Shown in pieces: positions 1-10,111 of a stretch of DNA of 64,000 bases; the first letter of the stretch is position 1; the number at the start of each line of letters is the position of its first letter. Origin of the DNA: Actinopolyspora lacussalsi (GTDB lineage: Bacteria; Actinomycetota; Actinomycetes; Mycobacteriales; Pseudonocardiaceae); assembly GCA_030803735.1 (NCBI GenBank), contig JAURUC010000001.1, positions 1,931,501 through 1,995,500 on the forward strand, written 5' to 3'. The translations under genes and the position numbers were made by a program. A model generated the notes under the pieces. That model was not told where the DNA came from, did no database searches, and saw nothing but the letters and a program-made list of their open reading frames with translations.

Positions 1-1824
1 GGGGGTGGAGCGTTCCGCGATCTCGTCCTCGGCCTGTTCCACCCCGCCGAACGAGGCGACCAGCCGCTGCACCACGTGGTGCGCCGAGACCTGTCGTTCC
101 CCGACCGCCGCGTACAACGCGGTCACATCGGTGTAGTGCAGCTCCTTGGCCACGGATCCGATGGAATCGGCCGAGACCAACCGCTGCACCGGCAGACCCA
201 GCCTGCGCAGCTCCTTGGCGATGGCCTGCTTGCCGGACTCGATCGCCTCCTCGCGCCGCTCCTTGGCGAACCACTGCTTGATCTTGGTCTTGGCGCGCGG
301 CGAGGCGACGAAGGAAAGCCAGTCCCTGCTCGGACCGGATCCCTCGGCCTTGGAGGTGAAGATCTCGACGACCTCGCCGTTCTCCAGCTTGCGTTCGAGC
401 GCGACGAGTCTGCCGTTGACCCTGGATCCGATACAACGGTGCCCTACCTCGGTGTGCACCGCGTAGGCGAAGTCGACCGGCGTCGATCCCGCCGGAAGCG
501 TGATCACGTCACCCTTGGGGGTGAATACGAAGATCTCTCTGGTGTTGAGGTCGTAACGCAGCGACTCCAGGAACTCCCCTGGGTCCGCGGCCTCCCGCTG
601 CCAGTCGAGCAGCTGGCGCATCCAGGCCATCTCGTCGATCTCGACACCGGCGCCGCCTCGGCCACGCGCCTTGGTCTCCTTGTAGCGCCAGTGGGCCGCG
701 ATGCCGTACTCGGCGGTACGATGCATCTCCTCGGTACGGATCTGCACTTCCAGCGGCTTGCCCTCGGGACCGATCACCGTGGTGTGCAGTGACTGGTACA
801 CCCCGAACTTGGGCTGGGCGATGTAGTCCTTGAACCGGCCGGGCATCGGCTGCCACAGCGCGTGCACCACACCCATCGCGGCATAGCAGTCCCGCACCTG
901 GTCGACGAGGATGCGCACTCCGACCAGATCGTGGATGTCGTCGAAGTCACGGCCCCGAACGATCATCTTCTGGTGGATCGAGTAGTAGTGCTTGGGGCGC
1001 CCCTCCACCTTCGCGGAGAGCCGAGCCGCGTCCAGGTTCGACGACAACTCGTCGACCACGGTGCGCAGATAGGTGTCCCTGGAGGGCGCGCGGTTGGCCA
1101 CCAGTCGCACGATCTCGTCGTACTTCTTGGGCTGCAGGATCGCGAAGGCCAGGTCCTCCAGCTCCCACTTGATGGTGGCCATGCCCAGCCGATGTGCCAG
1201 CGGCGCCAGGACCTCCAGGGTCTCGCGCGCCTTGCGCACCTGCTTCTCCGGCGGCAGGAACCGCATGGTGCGCATGTTGTGCAACCGGTCGGCGAGCTTG
1301 ATCACCACGACGCGGGGATCACGGGCCATCGCGATGACCATCTTGCGGATGGTCTCGGCCTCGGCGGCGTTTCCCAGCTTGACCTTGTCGAGCTTGGTGA
1401 CGCCATCGACGAGGTGGGAGACCTCCTCACCGAAGTCGGACCGCAGCTTGTCCAGCGGGTAGTCGGTGTCCTCGACGGTGTCGTGCAACAACGCGGCCAC
1501 CAGCGTGGTGGTGTCCATACCCAGCTCGGCGAGGATGGTGGCGACCGCGAGCGGATGCGTGATGTAGGGATCACCGGACTTGCGCTGCTGGTCGCTGTGT
1601 TGTTCCTCGGCGATGTCGTAGGCGTACTGCAGCAACGCCAGATCAGCCTGCGGGTGCATCTCGCGGTGCACCGAGGCCAACGGCTCGAGGACCTGCTTGA
1701 CCTGGGTAGGACGCTGCGCGGTGATTCGCCGGGCCAACCGCGCGCGAACCCGCCGAGTGGCCGAGGCGGGCCGCTGCGCGGCAGAGTCCGCCCCGCTCGC
1801 GGGAGACTCGACTTCTTGGCTCAC
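1..1824 (-). CDS. relA: RelA/SpoT-family (p)ppGpp synthetase/hydrolase, 3' end cut by the window
   Basis: Bifunctional stringent-response enzyme that makes and degrades (p)ppGpp. About 608 codons are present and the C-terminal part (helical, ACT) lies off the window. In order, an HD hydrolase domain (HDTVEDTD and [11 protein letters not shown] motifs), the synthetase domain ([13 protein letters not shown], then [12 protein letters not shown]) and a TGS domain ([19 protein letters not shown]) are readable. I chose the GTG start because GGGAG lies 6 nt upstream and homologues begin shortly before an [12 protein letters not shown] motif like the one here. An in-frame ATG at 1917 would add 31 residues but has a poor ribosome site. 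In relatives apt lies between relA and secF; here it does not. Confidence 0.97.
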   Translation of the reverse strand, partial: MSQEVESPASGADSAAQRPASATRRVRARLARRITAQRPTQVKQVLEPLASVHREMHPQADLALLQYAYDIAEEQHSDQQRKSGDPYITHPLAVATILAELGMDTTTLVAALLHDTVEDTDYPLDKLRSDFGEEVSHLVDGVTKLDKVKLGNAAEAETIRKMVIAMARDPRVVVIKLADRLHNMRTMRFLPPEKQVRKARETLEVLAPLAHRLGMATIKWELEDLAFAILQPKKYDEIVRLVANRAPSRDTYLRTVVDELSSNLDAARLSAKVEGRPKHYYSIHQKMIVRGRDFDDIHDLVGVRILVDQVRDCYAAMGVVHALWQPMPGRFKDYIAQPKFGVYQSLHTTVIGPEGKPLEVQIRTEEMHRTAEYGIAAHWRYKETKARGRGGAGVEIDEMAWMRQLLDWQREAADPGEFLESLRYDLNTREIFVFTPKGDVITLPAGSTPVDFAYAVHTEVGHRCIGSRVNGRLVALERKLENGEVVEIFTSKAEGSGPSRDWLSFVASPRAKTKIKQWFAKERREEAIESGKQAIAKELRRLGLPVQRLVSADSIGSVAKELHYTDVTALYAAVGERQVSAHHVVQRLVASFGGVEQAEDEIAERSTP

Positions 1825-2030
1825 AGCACGCTCCCGGGTGTTCGAGGATCCGCTCGGCCCGGGTCGGTTCTCCGCACGCGAGAACGCCCGTGGCGCTCGG
1901 TGCGGCGACCCGGACATTGAGCATAACGCTACGACCCCCGTGCGCCTTCCCGGGAGGGGCGACGCCGCGCCGAGCGGTCCCGACGCGGCTGTGAGCCGAA
2001 CCCCCGGATGATCGGCCGCGCCGATCACCG

Positions 2031-2077
2031 GGCGGCGTGACCACAAGGCGGCGTGACCACAGGGCGGCGTGATCACC
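2031..2077. repeat. Three tandem copies of a 16-bp unit
   Basis: The unit GGCGGCGTGACCACA plus one base repeats at 2031, 2047 and 2063; the third copy differs by two bases (GTGATCACC). It sits in the 316-bp gap between relA and secF, where apt lies in related genomes. Just left of it an 8-bp hairpin, TGATCGGC-CGC-GCCGATCA, spans 2009-2027. Function unknown. Confidence 0.8.
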
Positions 2078-2084
2078 AGTACAC

Positions 2085-2132
2085 CGATCATCGCGGACAC
2101 GGATCACATCAGGAGCCGGCCCGCGATGATCG
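2085..2132 (-). terminator. Putative terminator of the secD-secF operon
   Basis: CGATCATCGCGG (2085-2096) and CCGCGATGATCG (2121-2132) form a perfect 12-bp stem with a 24-nt loop, starting 8 nt past the secF stop. There is no T-run, which is common for actinobacterial terminators. Confidence 0.5.
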
Positions 2133-2140
2133 GCGCTCGG

Positions 2141-3421
2141 TCACCGCCGCTTGCGTCCGGCGGAACGACGTCCCGCTTTCCCCGAAGGCTGCGCCCCGCC
2201 GGAACCGGCGGCACCCGCACCGGCCAGCTTCGCACCACCCGTCCCGTTGGTCTTGTCGCGGGCGGAGCGCGTCTTCCCGGTCGTGCTCACCTCGGACTCG
2301 GAGTCGGACCGGTCATCGGTGGTGGCCCCGTTGACCGTGGCGGTCGCGTCACCGCCCCGGTTGCTCCTGCGCTGGGCGACCTTGTCGGCGTGTACGCGGT
2401 ACTTGGACTCGCGCATCTTCAGGTCGACCAACAGCGGGGTGGCCAGCAGCAGCGAGGAGAGCACACCCGCCAGCATGCCGACGCCCTGCACCAGCGCGAG
2501 ATCCCGCAGCACACCTACGCCCAGCAGGCCGGCACCGACGACCAGCAGGCCGAGCACCGGCAGCAACGCGATCACCGAAGTGTTGATCGAACGCATCAGG
2601 GACTGGTTGACGGCCAGGTTGGCCGCCTCGGGATAGGTACGCCTGGTGGTGCTCAGCAGCCCGGTGGTGTTCTCCTTGACCTTGTCGAAGACCACGACCG
2701 TGTCGTACAGCGAGAAACCGAGGATCGTGAGCAGACCGATCACCGTGCTGGGACTGACCTGGAACCCGGTCATCGAGTAGATGCCCGCGGTGACGAGCAC
2801 GTCGTGCAGCAACGCCACCAGGGCGCCGACCGCCATCCACCGCTCGAAGTAGAACGCCAGGAACACGGTCACCAGCACGAGGAACACGGCCAGGGCGATC
2901 AACGCCTGCTGGGTGATCTCGCTGCCCCAGGTACCGCTGACGGCGCTGTCGCTGATCGCGTCCGCGCTGGGCTGACCGTTGGTTCCCAGCGGTTGCAGAT
3001 CCTGGAACAGGGCCGACTTGACCTGGACCAGGTCGGCCTGCGACAGCTTCTCGGTGTTGATCTGCAGCGTCTGGCTGTCACCGCTGCCCACCAGCTGCAC
3101 CGAGGACGGCTCGGAGCCGAGCGCCTGCTGGAAAGAGTCCTCGGCCTCTTCGGTGCTGATCTGTCCGGAGGAGCCCTGCGCGGGCATCGAGATGTTGGTC
3201 CCGCCCTCGAACTCGATGCTGAGGTTGAAGCCCTTGACGCCGACGAAAAGGGCGGAGACCAGCATCAGCAGCCCGAGGATGGCGTACCAGTACTTGCGCT
3301 TGCCGACGATGTCGAAAGCACCGGTACCGGTGTAGAGCCGTTGCAGCACCCCACGCTTGGCCTCGGTGCCGCTCGCGTCGGTCGCGGCGGGATCGCTCCC
3401 GTTGCTGCCGGTCGTGTCCAC
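2141..3421 (-). CDS. secF: Protein translocase subunit SecF
   Basis: Membrane partner of SecD that uses the proton motive force to help SecYEG-exported proteins leave the channel. The 426-aa protein has a first membrane segment near residues 45-60, a periplasmic region starting with the family motif FEGGT, and five further segments including GFSLYDTVVVFDKVKEN, the SecF signature. The C-terminal 80 residues are charged, rich in Lys/Arg/Ser/Gly, and cytosolic. The start is GTG, only 3 nt after the secD stop, so the genes are almost certainly co-translated. The polar tail is longer than the usual family end. Confidence 0.97.
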   Translation of the reverse strand: MDTTGSNGSDPAATDASGTEAKRGVLQRLYTGTGAFDIVGKRKYWYAILGLLMLVSALFVGVKGFNLSIEFEGGTNISMPAQGSSGQISTEEAEDSFQQALGSEPSSVQLVGSGDSQTLQINTEKLSQADLVQVKSALFQDLQPLGTNGQPSADAISDSAVSGTWGSEITQQALIALAVFLVLVTVFLAFYFERWMAVGALVALLHDVLVTAGIYSMTGFQVSPSTVIGLLTILGFSLYDTVVVFDKVKENTTGLLSTTRRTYPEAANLAVNQSLMRSINTSVIALLPVLGLLVVGAGLLGVGVLRDLALVQGVGMLAGVLSSLLLATPLLVDLKMRESKYRVHADKVAQRRSNRGGDATATVNGATTDDRSDSESEVSTTGKTRSARDKTNGTGGAKLAGAGAAGSGGAQPSGKAGRRSAGRKRR

Positions 3422-3424
3422 GAC

Positions 3425-5233
3425 TCACGCCTCCTTCGGAGTGCCGTTGGAAGCACTCTGCTGCCGGTTGACGCCCTTCCGCTGTGCCCTGGCGCGTTCG
3501 CCCATCCGCTGGACCGCGCCGAGACCGGTCAGCCCCGGGCGGGAGAGGAACTTGCTGCGCGAGGCCAGCGCCACGAGTGGGTGGGTGACCAGGAAGACGA
3601 CGATCAGGTCCAGCACCGTCGACATCCCGAGAGTGAAGGCGAAGCCCTTCACCTGGCCGACCGCGAGCAGGTACAGCACACCCGCCGCGAGGAAGCTGAC
3701 CGCGTCGGCCGAGAGAATCGTCCGTCGGGCACGGGCCCAGGAACGCGGCACCGCGGATCGGAACGTTCTGCCCTCGCGTATCTCGTCCTTGAGTCGTTCG
3801 AAGAAGACGATGAACGAGTCCGCGGTGATACCGATCGCGATGATGAAACCGGCCATGCCCGGCAGGTCGAGCGTGAACCCGATCCAACGGCCGAACAGCA
3901 CCAGTACGCCGTAGACGACCGCACCGGACAGCACCAGCGAAAGGATCGTCAGCAATCCCAGCAGCCGGTAGTAGAGCAGGCAGTAGACCGCCACGAGGAT
4001 CAGTCCGATGCCACCTGCCAGCAACGCGGCCTGCAACGAGGCGATCCCCAGTGTCGGCGAGACGGTCTCGGCGGTGGACTGGTCGAACGCGAGTGGCAGC
4101 GCGCCGTACTTGAGCGTGTTGGCGAGGTTGCTGGCCGTCTCCTGGTTGAAGTTGCCGGAGATCGAGGTGGTTCCGCCGACGATCGCGTCGTTGATGGACG
4201 GGGCGGAGACCACCCCGTTGTCGAGCACGAAGGCCACCTGCTCACCCACGTTCTGCGAGGTGAAGTCGGCCCAGGTGTTCTTGCCCTGGTTCTTGAACTC
4301 CAGGTTTACGGTCCACTCCGCCTTACGCTGCCCCGGTGGAGAGGAGTTGGCGTCGCTGATCTGGGTACCGGGAATCAGTACCGGGTCGAGGATATACTTG
4401 CGCTCACCGTCGTCACCACAGGTCACCAACGGGCGTTCGGGGTCGGCGTTGCCGCGCAACGGGTCGGGCGCGTTGCAGTCCAGCGTCAGCAGTGCCTGCC
4501 GCTGCATGGTCGGGTTCTCGCTCTGGCGCAGCTGCTTGGCCTGCTCGATCCGTTCGGCCCTGGTCAGCTGGTCCCCGTTCTGCTGGTTACCGTTCTGCTG
4601 GTTACCGCTCTGCTGGTTGTCGGACTGCTGCTCACCATCGCCGGACTGGGAGTCCTCGTCCGGTTGGTCCTGCGCCGGAGCCTGCTGCGCGCCCACCGCC
4701 TGTGGCGTGGTGTCGGAGGACTGGTCCCCGGATTCGCTCGACCCGCCGTTCTGGCTGGAGTCCCCGCTCTGCCCCGACTGATCGCCCTGCCCAGGCTGGT
4801 TGCCCTGGCCGGGTTGGTTGCCCTGGCCGGGTTGGTTGCCCTGCAACGCGCTGACCGGAACAACCTGGTTGACCTTGCGCAGATTCAGTTCCGCGGTCTG
4901 CCCGAGCCGCTTGGCTTGCTCACCGTCCTTGCCGGGCACCGTGATCACCAGGTTGGTGCCGTCGACGGTGACCTCGGATCCGCTGACACCGAGCCCGTTC
5001 ACGCGCTGCTCGATGATCTCGCGAGCCTGCTGCAACGACTCGTCGGTGGGGGGTTTACCGTTGGGGGTCCGCGCCGTGAGCGTCACCCGGGTACCGCCCT
5101 GCAGGTCGATGCCCAGCTCCGGAACTGGTTTGCGGTCACCGGTGAAGAACACAAGGCTGTATATGCCCAGCAGAATCGCCACGAAGGCCAGCAGATAACG
5201 CGCCGGCCGGATCTGCCCGCGTGGAGGTGCCAC
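3425..5233 (-). CDS. secD: Protein translocase subunit SecD with a large low-complexity periplasmic insert
   Basis: Acts with SecF in Sec-dependent export. The 602-aa protein has an N-terminal membrane segment (LLAFVAILLGIYSLVFF), the conserved GIDLQGGTRVTL, the P1 head, and a C-terminal RND-like membrane half with GMAGFIIAIGITADSFIVFFER. Between the first periplasmic part and the head lies an insert of about 90 residues made of Gln, Gly, Ser, Asn and Asp, including three QPGQGN repeats and three QNGNQ-like repeats. I prefer the GTG at 5233 (reads MAPPRGQIRP) with GAGGAG upstream over an in-frame TTG at 5287. Neighbours are secF (3 nt downstream) and yajC (608 nt upstream). Confidence 0.95.
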   Translation of the reverse strand: MAPPRGQIRPARYLLAFVAILLGIYSLVFFTGDRKPVPELGIDLQGGTRVTLTARTPNGKPPTDESLQQAREIIEQRVNGLGVSGSEVTVDGTNLVITVPGKDGEQAKRLGQTAELNLRKVNQVVPVSALQGNQPGQGNQPGQGNQPGQGDQSGQSGDSSQNGGSSESGDQSSDTTPQAVGAQQAPAQDQPDEDSQSGDGEQQSDNQQSGNQQNGNQQNGDQLTRAERIEQAKQLRQSENPTMQRQALLTLDCNAPDPLRGNADPERPLVTCGDDGERKYILDPVLIPGTQISDANSSPPGQRKAEWTVNLEFKNQGKNTWADFTSQNVGEQVAFVLDNGVVSAPSINDAIVGGTTSISGNFNQETASNLANTLKYGALPLAFDQSTAETVSPTLGIASLQAALLAGGIGLILVAVYCLLYYRLLGLLTILSLVLSGAVVYGVLVLFGRWIGFTLDLPGMAGFIIAIGITADSFIVFFERLKDEIREGRTFRSAVPRSWARARRTILSADAVSFLAAGVLYLLAVGQVKGFAFTLGMSTVLDLIVVFLVTHPLVALASRSKFLSRPGLTGLGAVQRMGERARAQRKGVNRQQSASNGTPKEA

Positions 5234-5840
5234 GTTAGGTCCGTCTCCTCGTCCGGGGTCGGTGCCGAAGGTCCGGCAGTCGTCCAAAGCCGCCGTCGCG
5301 CCCGGCCCTCACGGTGCCGACACCGCACGTGGCTGACGCGACAACGGCGTCCAGTTTGACAGGTCACATCCCGACGGCGTCGCGCAGGTACTGAATCGTG
5401 ATCCACTCGCCGGACACGGCACGGGTGATCGGCACCGCACGTCCCGGTGGTGCTCCCACGCACGGCGGGGCCTCCCCGGAATGAGCGAATGGTCGACACT
5501 ACCGTGCAGCGGGCGGCACGCTCGGCGGCGACGCGGGGGTCGCCGCCGAAAGCACGCGCCGGACCTCACCGCACGCCGCACGACCTCGAACGGACCGTCG
5601 AACGCGACTCTCATTGAGTTTTCGCTGTCCGCCCCTGGCGGTGCCCACCGCGCGGCACCCGCCGTCCGCCGTCACCCGCGGTGACCACGACGTGGCGATC
5701 CAGTTCGCCACGTGTGCGGCTTCCTCGTGGGAGCGCGACGCGGCAGACCTCACGACCACGCGGGCCGAGCGAGTGCTCAGCCCGACGCCTTTTGCGCCGA
5801 GAGACACTCTCCCGGTTGCCGCCCGGGCGGGAAATCCCGA
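5234..5840. other. 607-bp gap between yajC and secD
   Basis: Open frames occur on both strands, but they have Arg/Ser-rich products, no good ribosome site and no family features. I see no gene. In most actinobacteria yajC and secD are close together, so this gap is longer than usual and must hold the promoter for secDF. Confidence 0.5.
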
Positions 5841-6248
5841 TCAGCCCGTCTTCTGGGTCTCCGTCTTCTGGGTATCCGCGTTCTCGGTGACGTCGGAGTC
5901 CTCGTCCGAGGAAGTCCGCTCCGAGGAGTCGACAACGTCCTCGTCGTCCTCGTCGTTGTCATCCTCGTCGAGCTCGTCCTCGTCGACCTCGGTGTCGACC
6001 CGCTCACGGATCGCCTGACGCAGCCAGGTCGTGACCACACCGTCGGCGATCTCGAGTTCGATCGAGTCGTCCTCGGTCTCGACCACGGTGCCGAACAATC
6101 CGGAGGTGGTCATCACTCGGTCACCGACCGTCAGCGAGTTCTGCAGCTTCTGCTGCTCATTCATCGCCTTGCGCTGCTTGCGCATCTGGAAGAACAGCAG
6201 CGCCGCGAAGGCGACGAACAGAATCGGGATCAAATACTCTGTCGACAA
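5841..6248 (-). CDS. yajC: YajC, Sec translocase accessory subunit with acid tail
   Basis: Small inner-membrane protein of the SecDF-YajC complex. After the start, STEYLIPILFVAFAALLFFQ is a single membrane segment, followed by MRKQRKAMNEQQKLQNSLTVGDRVMTTSG, the YajC signature. The last 50 residues are almost entirely Asp, Glu, Ser and Thr and are far more acid than in mesophilic relatives. The start is uncertain: TTG at 6248 has GGAG 5 nt upstream, and GTG at 6263 (adding VDGAR) is also possible. The gene lies downstream of ruvB on the same strand. Confidence 0.9.
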   Translation of the reverse strand: MSTEYLIPILFVAFAALLFFQMRKQRKAMNEQQKLQNSLTVGDRVMTTSGLFGTVVETEDDSIELEIADGVVTTWLRQAIRERVDTEVDEDELDEDDNDEDDEDVVDSSERTSSDEDSDVTENADTQKTETQKTG

Positions 6249-6512
6249 TCTTGCTCCATCCACGGACGTCACCCGGACAGCGCGGCGACCGCGACAACGG
6301 AGCCGTGCCCCACCGGCGCCCGGACTATTCGGATGTACCGCCCCCCAGTGTGCCAGGTTCACCAGCACATAACCGCCCCTGCCCTTCCGGTGGGCACACC
6401 GCCCCGGACGGATCGACCAGTGATGCAGCGCACAACGTCGCATCCGGTCGACAGCCCACCGGCAGGATTCCCGGACCGAACCGCTCAGCGCCGCACTCCC
6501 GAAAATCCCGGG

Positions 6513-7628
6513 TCACTCGTCGAACAACCCTGGTTCGACCGGTTCCGACTCGGCCACGGGCGCCGCACCGAAAGCGTTAGCCGGTGCCACCATGCCGAGA
6601 TGCTGCCAGGCCGCGGCGGTGGCGACCCGCCCACGCGGTGTCCGGGCCAACATGCCGGCACGGACCAGGTACGGCTCGCACACCTCCTCGATGGTGCTCT
6701 GCTCCTCGCCCACGGCCACCGACAGCGTCGAGGCACCCACCGGTCCGCCCCCGAACGAGCGGGCCAGTGAGCCGAGCACCGCCCGGTCGAGGCGGTCGAG
6801 TCCGAGCTCGTCCACGTCGTAGACCTCCAGCGCGGCGCGGGCCACCTCGACGGTGACCACTCCGTCGGAGCGCACCTCGGCGTAGTCGCGGACCCGCCGC
6901 AGCAGCCGGTTGGCGATACGCGGCGTCCCCCGACACCTCCGGGCTATCTCGGTGGCACCGTCCGGGCGCAGGTCCACACCGAGAATCCCGGCCGAACGGT
7001 TGATGACCTCCTCCAACTCGGCGGGTTCGTAGAACTCCATGTGCGCGGTGAACCCGAACCGGTCCCGCAACGGGCCGGTCAACGAACCCGAACGAGTGGT
7101 CGCCCCCACCAGGGTGAACGGGGCGATGTCCAGCGGGATGCTGGTGGCGCCCGGCCCCTTGCCGACGACGACGTCGACCCGGTAGTCCTCCATCGCCAGG
7201 TAGAGCATCTCCTCTGCCGGGCGCGCCATGCGGTGTATCTCGTCGATGAACAGCACGTCCCCGGCGGTGAGGTTGGACAGCATCGCGGCCAGGTCCCCCG
7301 GACGTTCCAGTGCCGGGCCCGAGGTCACCCTGATGGCAGAGCCCAGTTCGGTCGCCAGGATCATGGCCAGGCTGGTCTTGCCGAGCCCCGGTGGCCCCGC
7401 GAACAGGATGTGATCGGGCTGCTCCCCCCTCCCGAGGGCACCTTGCAGCACCAGGCGCAGCTGCTCGCGGACGCGCTGCTGGCCCACGAAGTCGTCGAGC
7501 TTGCGCGGGCGTAGGCTCGCGTCGATCTCCTGTTCACCATTGGCGCGGTGCGGCGAGAGGGTTTCCTCGGAGGCATCCGTCGCGTCCGGGGTCTCGGCTT
7601 CCGGCTCCACCGGCCCGTCCTCGTGCAT
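6513..7628 (-). CDS. ruvB: Holliday junction branch migration helicase RuvB
   Basis: AAA+ ATPase motor that drives branch migration of Holliday junctions with RuvA. The 371-aa protein has Walker A GPPGLGKT at residues 78-85, Walker B LFIDEIH near 126-132, the sensor [18 protein letters not shown] and the C-terminal winged-helix domain. The first 35 residues are an acid, variable leader. Starts at ATG (MHEDGPVEP), 63 nt after the ruvA stop. Third gene of a ruvC-ruvA-ruvB operon. Confidence 0.98.
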   Translation of the reverse strand: MHEDGPVEPEAETPDATDASEETLSPHRANGEQEIDASLRPRKLDDFVGQQRVREQLRLVLQGALGRGEQPDHILFAGPPGLGKTSLAMILATELGSAIRVTSGPALERPGDLAAMLSNLTAGDVLFIDEIHRMARPAEEMLYLAMEDYRVDVVVGKGPGATSIPLDIAPFTLVGATTRSGSLTGPLRDRFGFTAHMEFYEPAELEEVINRSAGILGVDLRPDGATEIARRCRGTPRIANRLLRRVRDYAEVRSDGVVTVEVARAALEVYDVDELGLDRLDRAVLGSLARSFGGGPVGASTLSVAVGEEQSTIEEVCEPYLVRAGMLARTPRGRVATAAAWQHLGMVAPANAFGAAPVAESEPVEPGLFDE

Positions 7629-7691
7629 CGTTTCCTCAGAACTTCGCTCGTGCCACTTTCGATTGTCGCGCCGCTGTGCTCCCGGGGCGCA

Positions 7692-8330
7692 CTACTTGGG
7701 ACCGAGACCGGCCAGCGCCTTGCGCAGCACGGTGGAGGTGTCGGTCTCGCCGCCGTTCTCGGCCAGCACCGCGTTGACGCTATGCTCCGCCTGTTTCGCG
7801 GAGAACCCGAGCCCGACCAGGGCCTCGCTGACCTCGGAACGGATACCGGCGGTGTCCACGACGGCACCCCCGGGAGCAGCACCCGCCTCCGTGGTCGCCC
7901 ACGCGGGATCGACGCCGGGCTGGACGGACAGCGCCGCCACCTTGTCCCGCAGCTCCAGGGTGAGCCGTTCGGCGTTCTTCTTGCCGATGCCGGGAACACG
8001 GGTCAGCGCCCCGATGTCGCCCTGGCTCAGCGCGTCGCGCAGCTGGGCGGGGTCGAGCACCGCCAGCGCGGCCAGCGCCAGCCTCGGTCCCACACCCGAT
8101 GCGGTCTGCAGCAGCGTGAACAGGTCACGGGCCTGCGCGTCGGCGAATCCGTAGAGCGTCAGCGAGTCCTCCCGCACTATCAGCGAGGTGGCCAGGTTCG
8201 CCTCGGAGCCGCGCCGCAGTCCACCCAACGTCGCCGGTGTCGCGTACACGGCCATTCCCACGCCGCCGACCTCGATCACCGCGTGATCCAGTCCGACCGA
8301 AAGCACCTCACCCCGCACCGAAGCGATCAT
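7692..8330 (-). CDS. ruvA: Holliday junction DNA-binding protein RuvA
   Basis: Tetrameric junction-binding subunit that positions RuvB. The 212-aa product starts [13 protein letters not shown] (OB domain), has two helix-hairpin-helix motifs ([11 protein letters not shown] and [12 protein letters not shown]) and ends with the RuvB-contacting domain ([18 protein letters not shown]). Its ATG overlaps the ruvC stop by 4 nt (ATGA), so it is translationally coupled. A longer upstream open frame exists but belongs to no family. Confidence 0.98.
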   Translation of the reverse strand: MIASVRGEVLSVGLDHAVIEVGGVGMAVYATPATLGGLRRGSEANLATSLIVREDSLTLYGFADAQARDLFTLLQTASGVGPRLALAALAVLDPAQLRDALSQGDIGALTRVPGIGKKNAERLTLELRDKVAALSVQPGVDPAWATTEAGAAPGGAVVDTAGIRSEVSEALVGLGFSAKQAEHSVNAVLAENGGETDTSTVLRKALAGLGPK

Positions 8331-8914
8331 CGGTGGTTCCCCCTTGTACCGGACGAGTCTCGTGCTGCCTGCCGCAGCCGTTGTTGATGATTGCGCGCGA
8401 GTTCGGCCGCGCGCTGCTCCGCCTCGGCGAGCCTGCCGACCATGGGAGCCCGCCAGAGATGACAGAGTGCCAGCGCCAGCGCGTCGGCCGCGTCGGCGGG
8501 TTTCGGTGGGCTCGACATGCCCAGCACCTTGCTCACCATCGCGGTGACCTGTCGCTTGTCGGCCTTGCCGGAACCGCTGATGGCGGCCTTGACCGAACTC
8601 GGGGTGTGGAAGGCCACCTGGATGTCCCGCCGAGCGGCGGCCAGCGCCACGATGCCGGACACCTGCGCGGTTCCCATGACCGAGCGCACGTTCTGCTGAC
8701 TGAAGACCCGTTCGATCGCCACGACTTCCGGTTCGTGCCGGTCGATCCACTCCTCCACCCCGTCGGCGATGGCCACGAGGCGCCGGGGAAGCTCGTCGTC
8801 CACGGGACTGCGCACCACACCGACCCCGAGACAGCTCACCCCGCGCCGCTGCCCGCCCTCGACGACACCGACTCCGCAGCGTGTCAGTCCCGGATCGACT
8901 CCCAGTATGCGCAC
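8327..8914 (-). CDS. ruvC: Holliday junction resolvase RuvC
   Basis: Endonuclease that cuts Holliday junctions. The 195-aa protein begins [18 protein letters not shown] with the first catalytic Asp. The next acid residues follow in AIERVF and in the [14 protein letters not shown] region. I chose GTG at 8914 with AGAGG 8 nt upstream; GTG at 8920 is equally in frame. The C-terminal 30 residues after the family core are a charged extension. First gene of the ruvCAB operon. Confidence 0.97.
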   Translation of the reverse strand: MRILGVDPGLTRCGVGVVEGGQRRGVSCLGVGVVRSPVDDELPRRLVAIADGVEEWIDRHEPEVVAIERVFSQQNVRSVMGTAQVSGIVALAAARRDIQVAFHTPSSVKAAISGSGKADKRQVTAMVSKVLGMSSPPKPADAADALALALCHLWRAPMVGRLAEAEQRAAELARNHQQRLRQAARDSSGTRGNHR

Positions 8915-8920
8915 ACCCAC

Positions 8921-9297
8921 ATCCTCTCGCGCGAGCCCGCTTTGAACACGCGTTCGAATGATAACGGCAGGCCGGACGGGCCCGACCACGGCGACACGCA
9001 CGCCGTATCACCCGGACGAGACCGGACCGACCGGACGAGGCGGCGCGGACGGGGAGTCAGCCGGGCAGGCTCACCCGCGGCGTGAACAGCAGGGGGATGA
9101 GCGGGGCACTCCGCGGCAGGCGGTCCCAGTGGGCGTCCCGACTGTCGCCGGGCCGGGGGAGCACCCGGGGAGTGCTGTCGTGCTCGTGCAGCGCCTCGAT
9201 GCGCGTCCCCGCGCCGGTCACGGCACGTATTCACGCAACGGGCACGCGGTCGTGTCCAACGATTTCTCGGGCCACCCGGCATTCGGCAGCGGGATTC
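8921..9297. other. 377-bp gap upstream of ruvC
   Basis: Contains the ruvC promoter region. Open frames here are antisense or lack a ribosome site and family features. No RNA or repeat recognised. Confidence 0.5.
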
Positions 9298-9807
9298 TCA
9301 GGCTCCGTCGTGGCCGGGTTTCCAGCTCTCCGGAACACCACTTCGGGTCAGCACCGGCTGGTAATCGGCGAAGCCCTCGGGAGCCCGCTCGGACCAGGGA
9401 AACAGCCCGGTGTCCGGGGTGGGTAACAGCAGTTGCAGCGCGGGGAAGTCGTCGTCGCCGTAAACCAGCATCGCGCTTCCCAGGTACTCCGGGTAGTACA
9501 TCCCGGCCACGCGCTCGAAGGTGACGGGCTGTTCGGCCAGGAAGCCCTCGTAGAGCCTGCCGGTGATGAACCGCTCGCCACGGCCGACGCGCTCGATGTA
9601 GGTGTCCACCACGCTCCGACCCACATGCTCGGGCAGCCCGATCACCACGAGCTCCGGCTTGCCGAACCTCCGCCACGCGCCCACCGAGAAGGAGTACGGC
9701 GCGTGGTCCTCCTCCTCTGGAACGTGCAGCACGGCAGCCCCGTACCGCTCCGAGGTTTCGACCAACCAGCGCCGCAGTCCCTCCGTCGAGTTCGCAGTTC
9801 CGGTCAT
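9298..9807 (-). CDS. DUF4262 domain protein
   Basis: A 169-aa soluble protein of unknown function, matching the DUF4262 pattern: SYSFSVGAW-like start (YSFSVGAWRRFGKPELVVIGLP), a central VGRGERFITGRLYEGFLAEQPVTFERV and YYPEYLGSAMLVYG, and an LFPWSERAPEGF end. These proteins are common in actinobacteria as single genes. ATG start with GAGGTGA 6 nt upstream; a GTG one codon before is also possible. It stands alone, divergent from the methyltransferase gene at 10112. Confidence 0.85.
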   Translation of the reverse strand: MTGTANSTEGLRRWLVETSERYGAAVLHVPEEEDHAPYSFSVGAWRRFGKPELVVIGLPEHVGRSVVDTYIERVGRGERFITGRLYEGFLAEQPVTFERVAGMYYPEYLGSAMLVYGDDDFPALQLLLPTPDTGLFPWSERAPEGFADYQPVLTRSGVPESWKPGHDGA

Positions 9808-10111
9808 CACGTGTCACCTCTTCGTCGACGGGGTCGTTCCCGGCGCGACCGCGCGTACCCGGCGAGCGCCGCGTCGGGGCGAAGCCTAGTTCACGGGTGG
9901 GTGCCGGAGACACGCCGTCGTCGGTCGCGAAACGGGAAGTTCGGCGGAAGATACGAGCGATCTTGACTTCGAGTTCACTCGAACTCGCATGCTCGGCGGT
10001 GCCGTACGAAAGCGCGACGCCGGCAGGAACGACGCACCGGGCACGAACGACACCGCGCGCACGAATCGGGCACACCCGAACCGGGGACGAACGGACGACT
10101 GGGAGAACATC

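Noticed and set aside
2069..5359. Very long plus-strand open frame antisense to secF-secD
   Set aside because: It mirrors GC-rich codons of the real genes; the product is Arg/Gly/His/Gln-rich with no domain, and SecD/SecF signatures are clear on the other strand.
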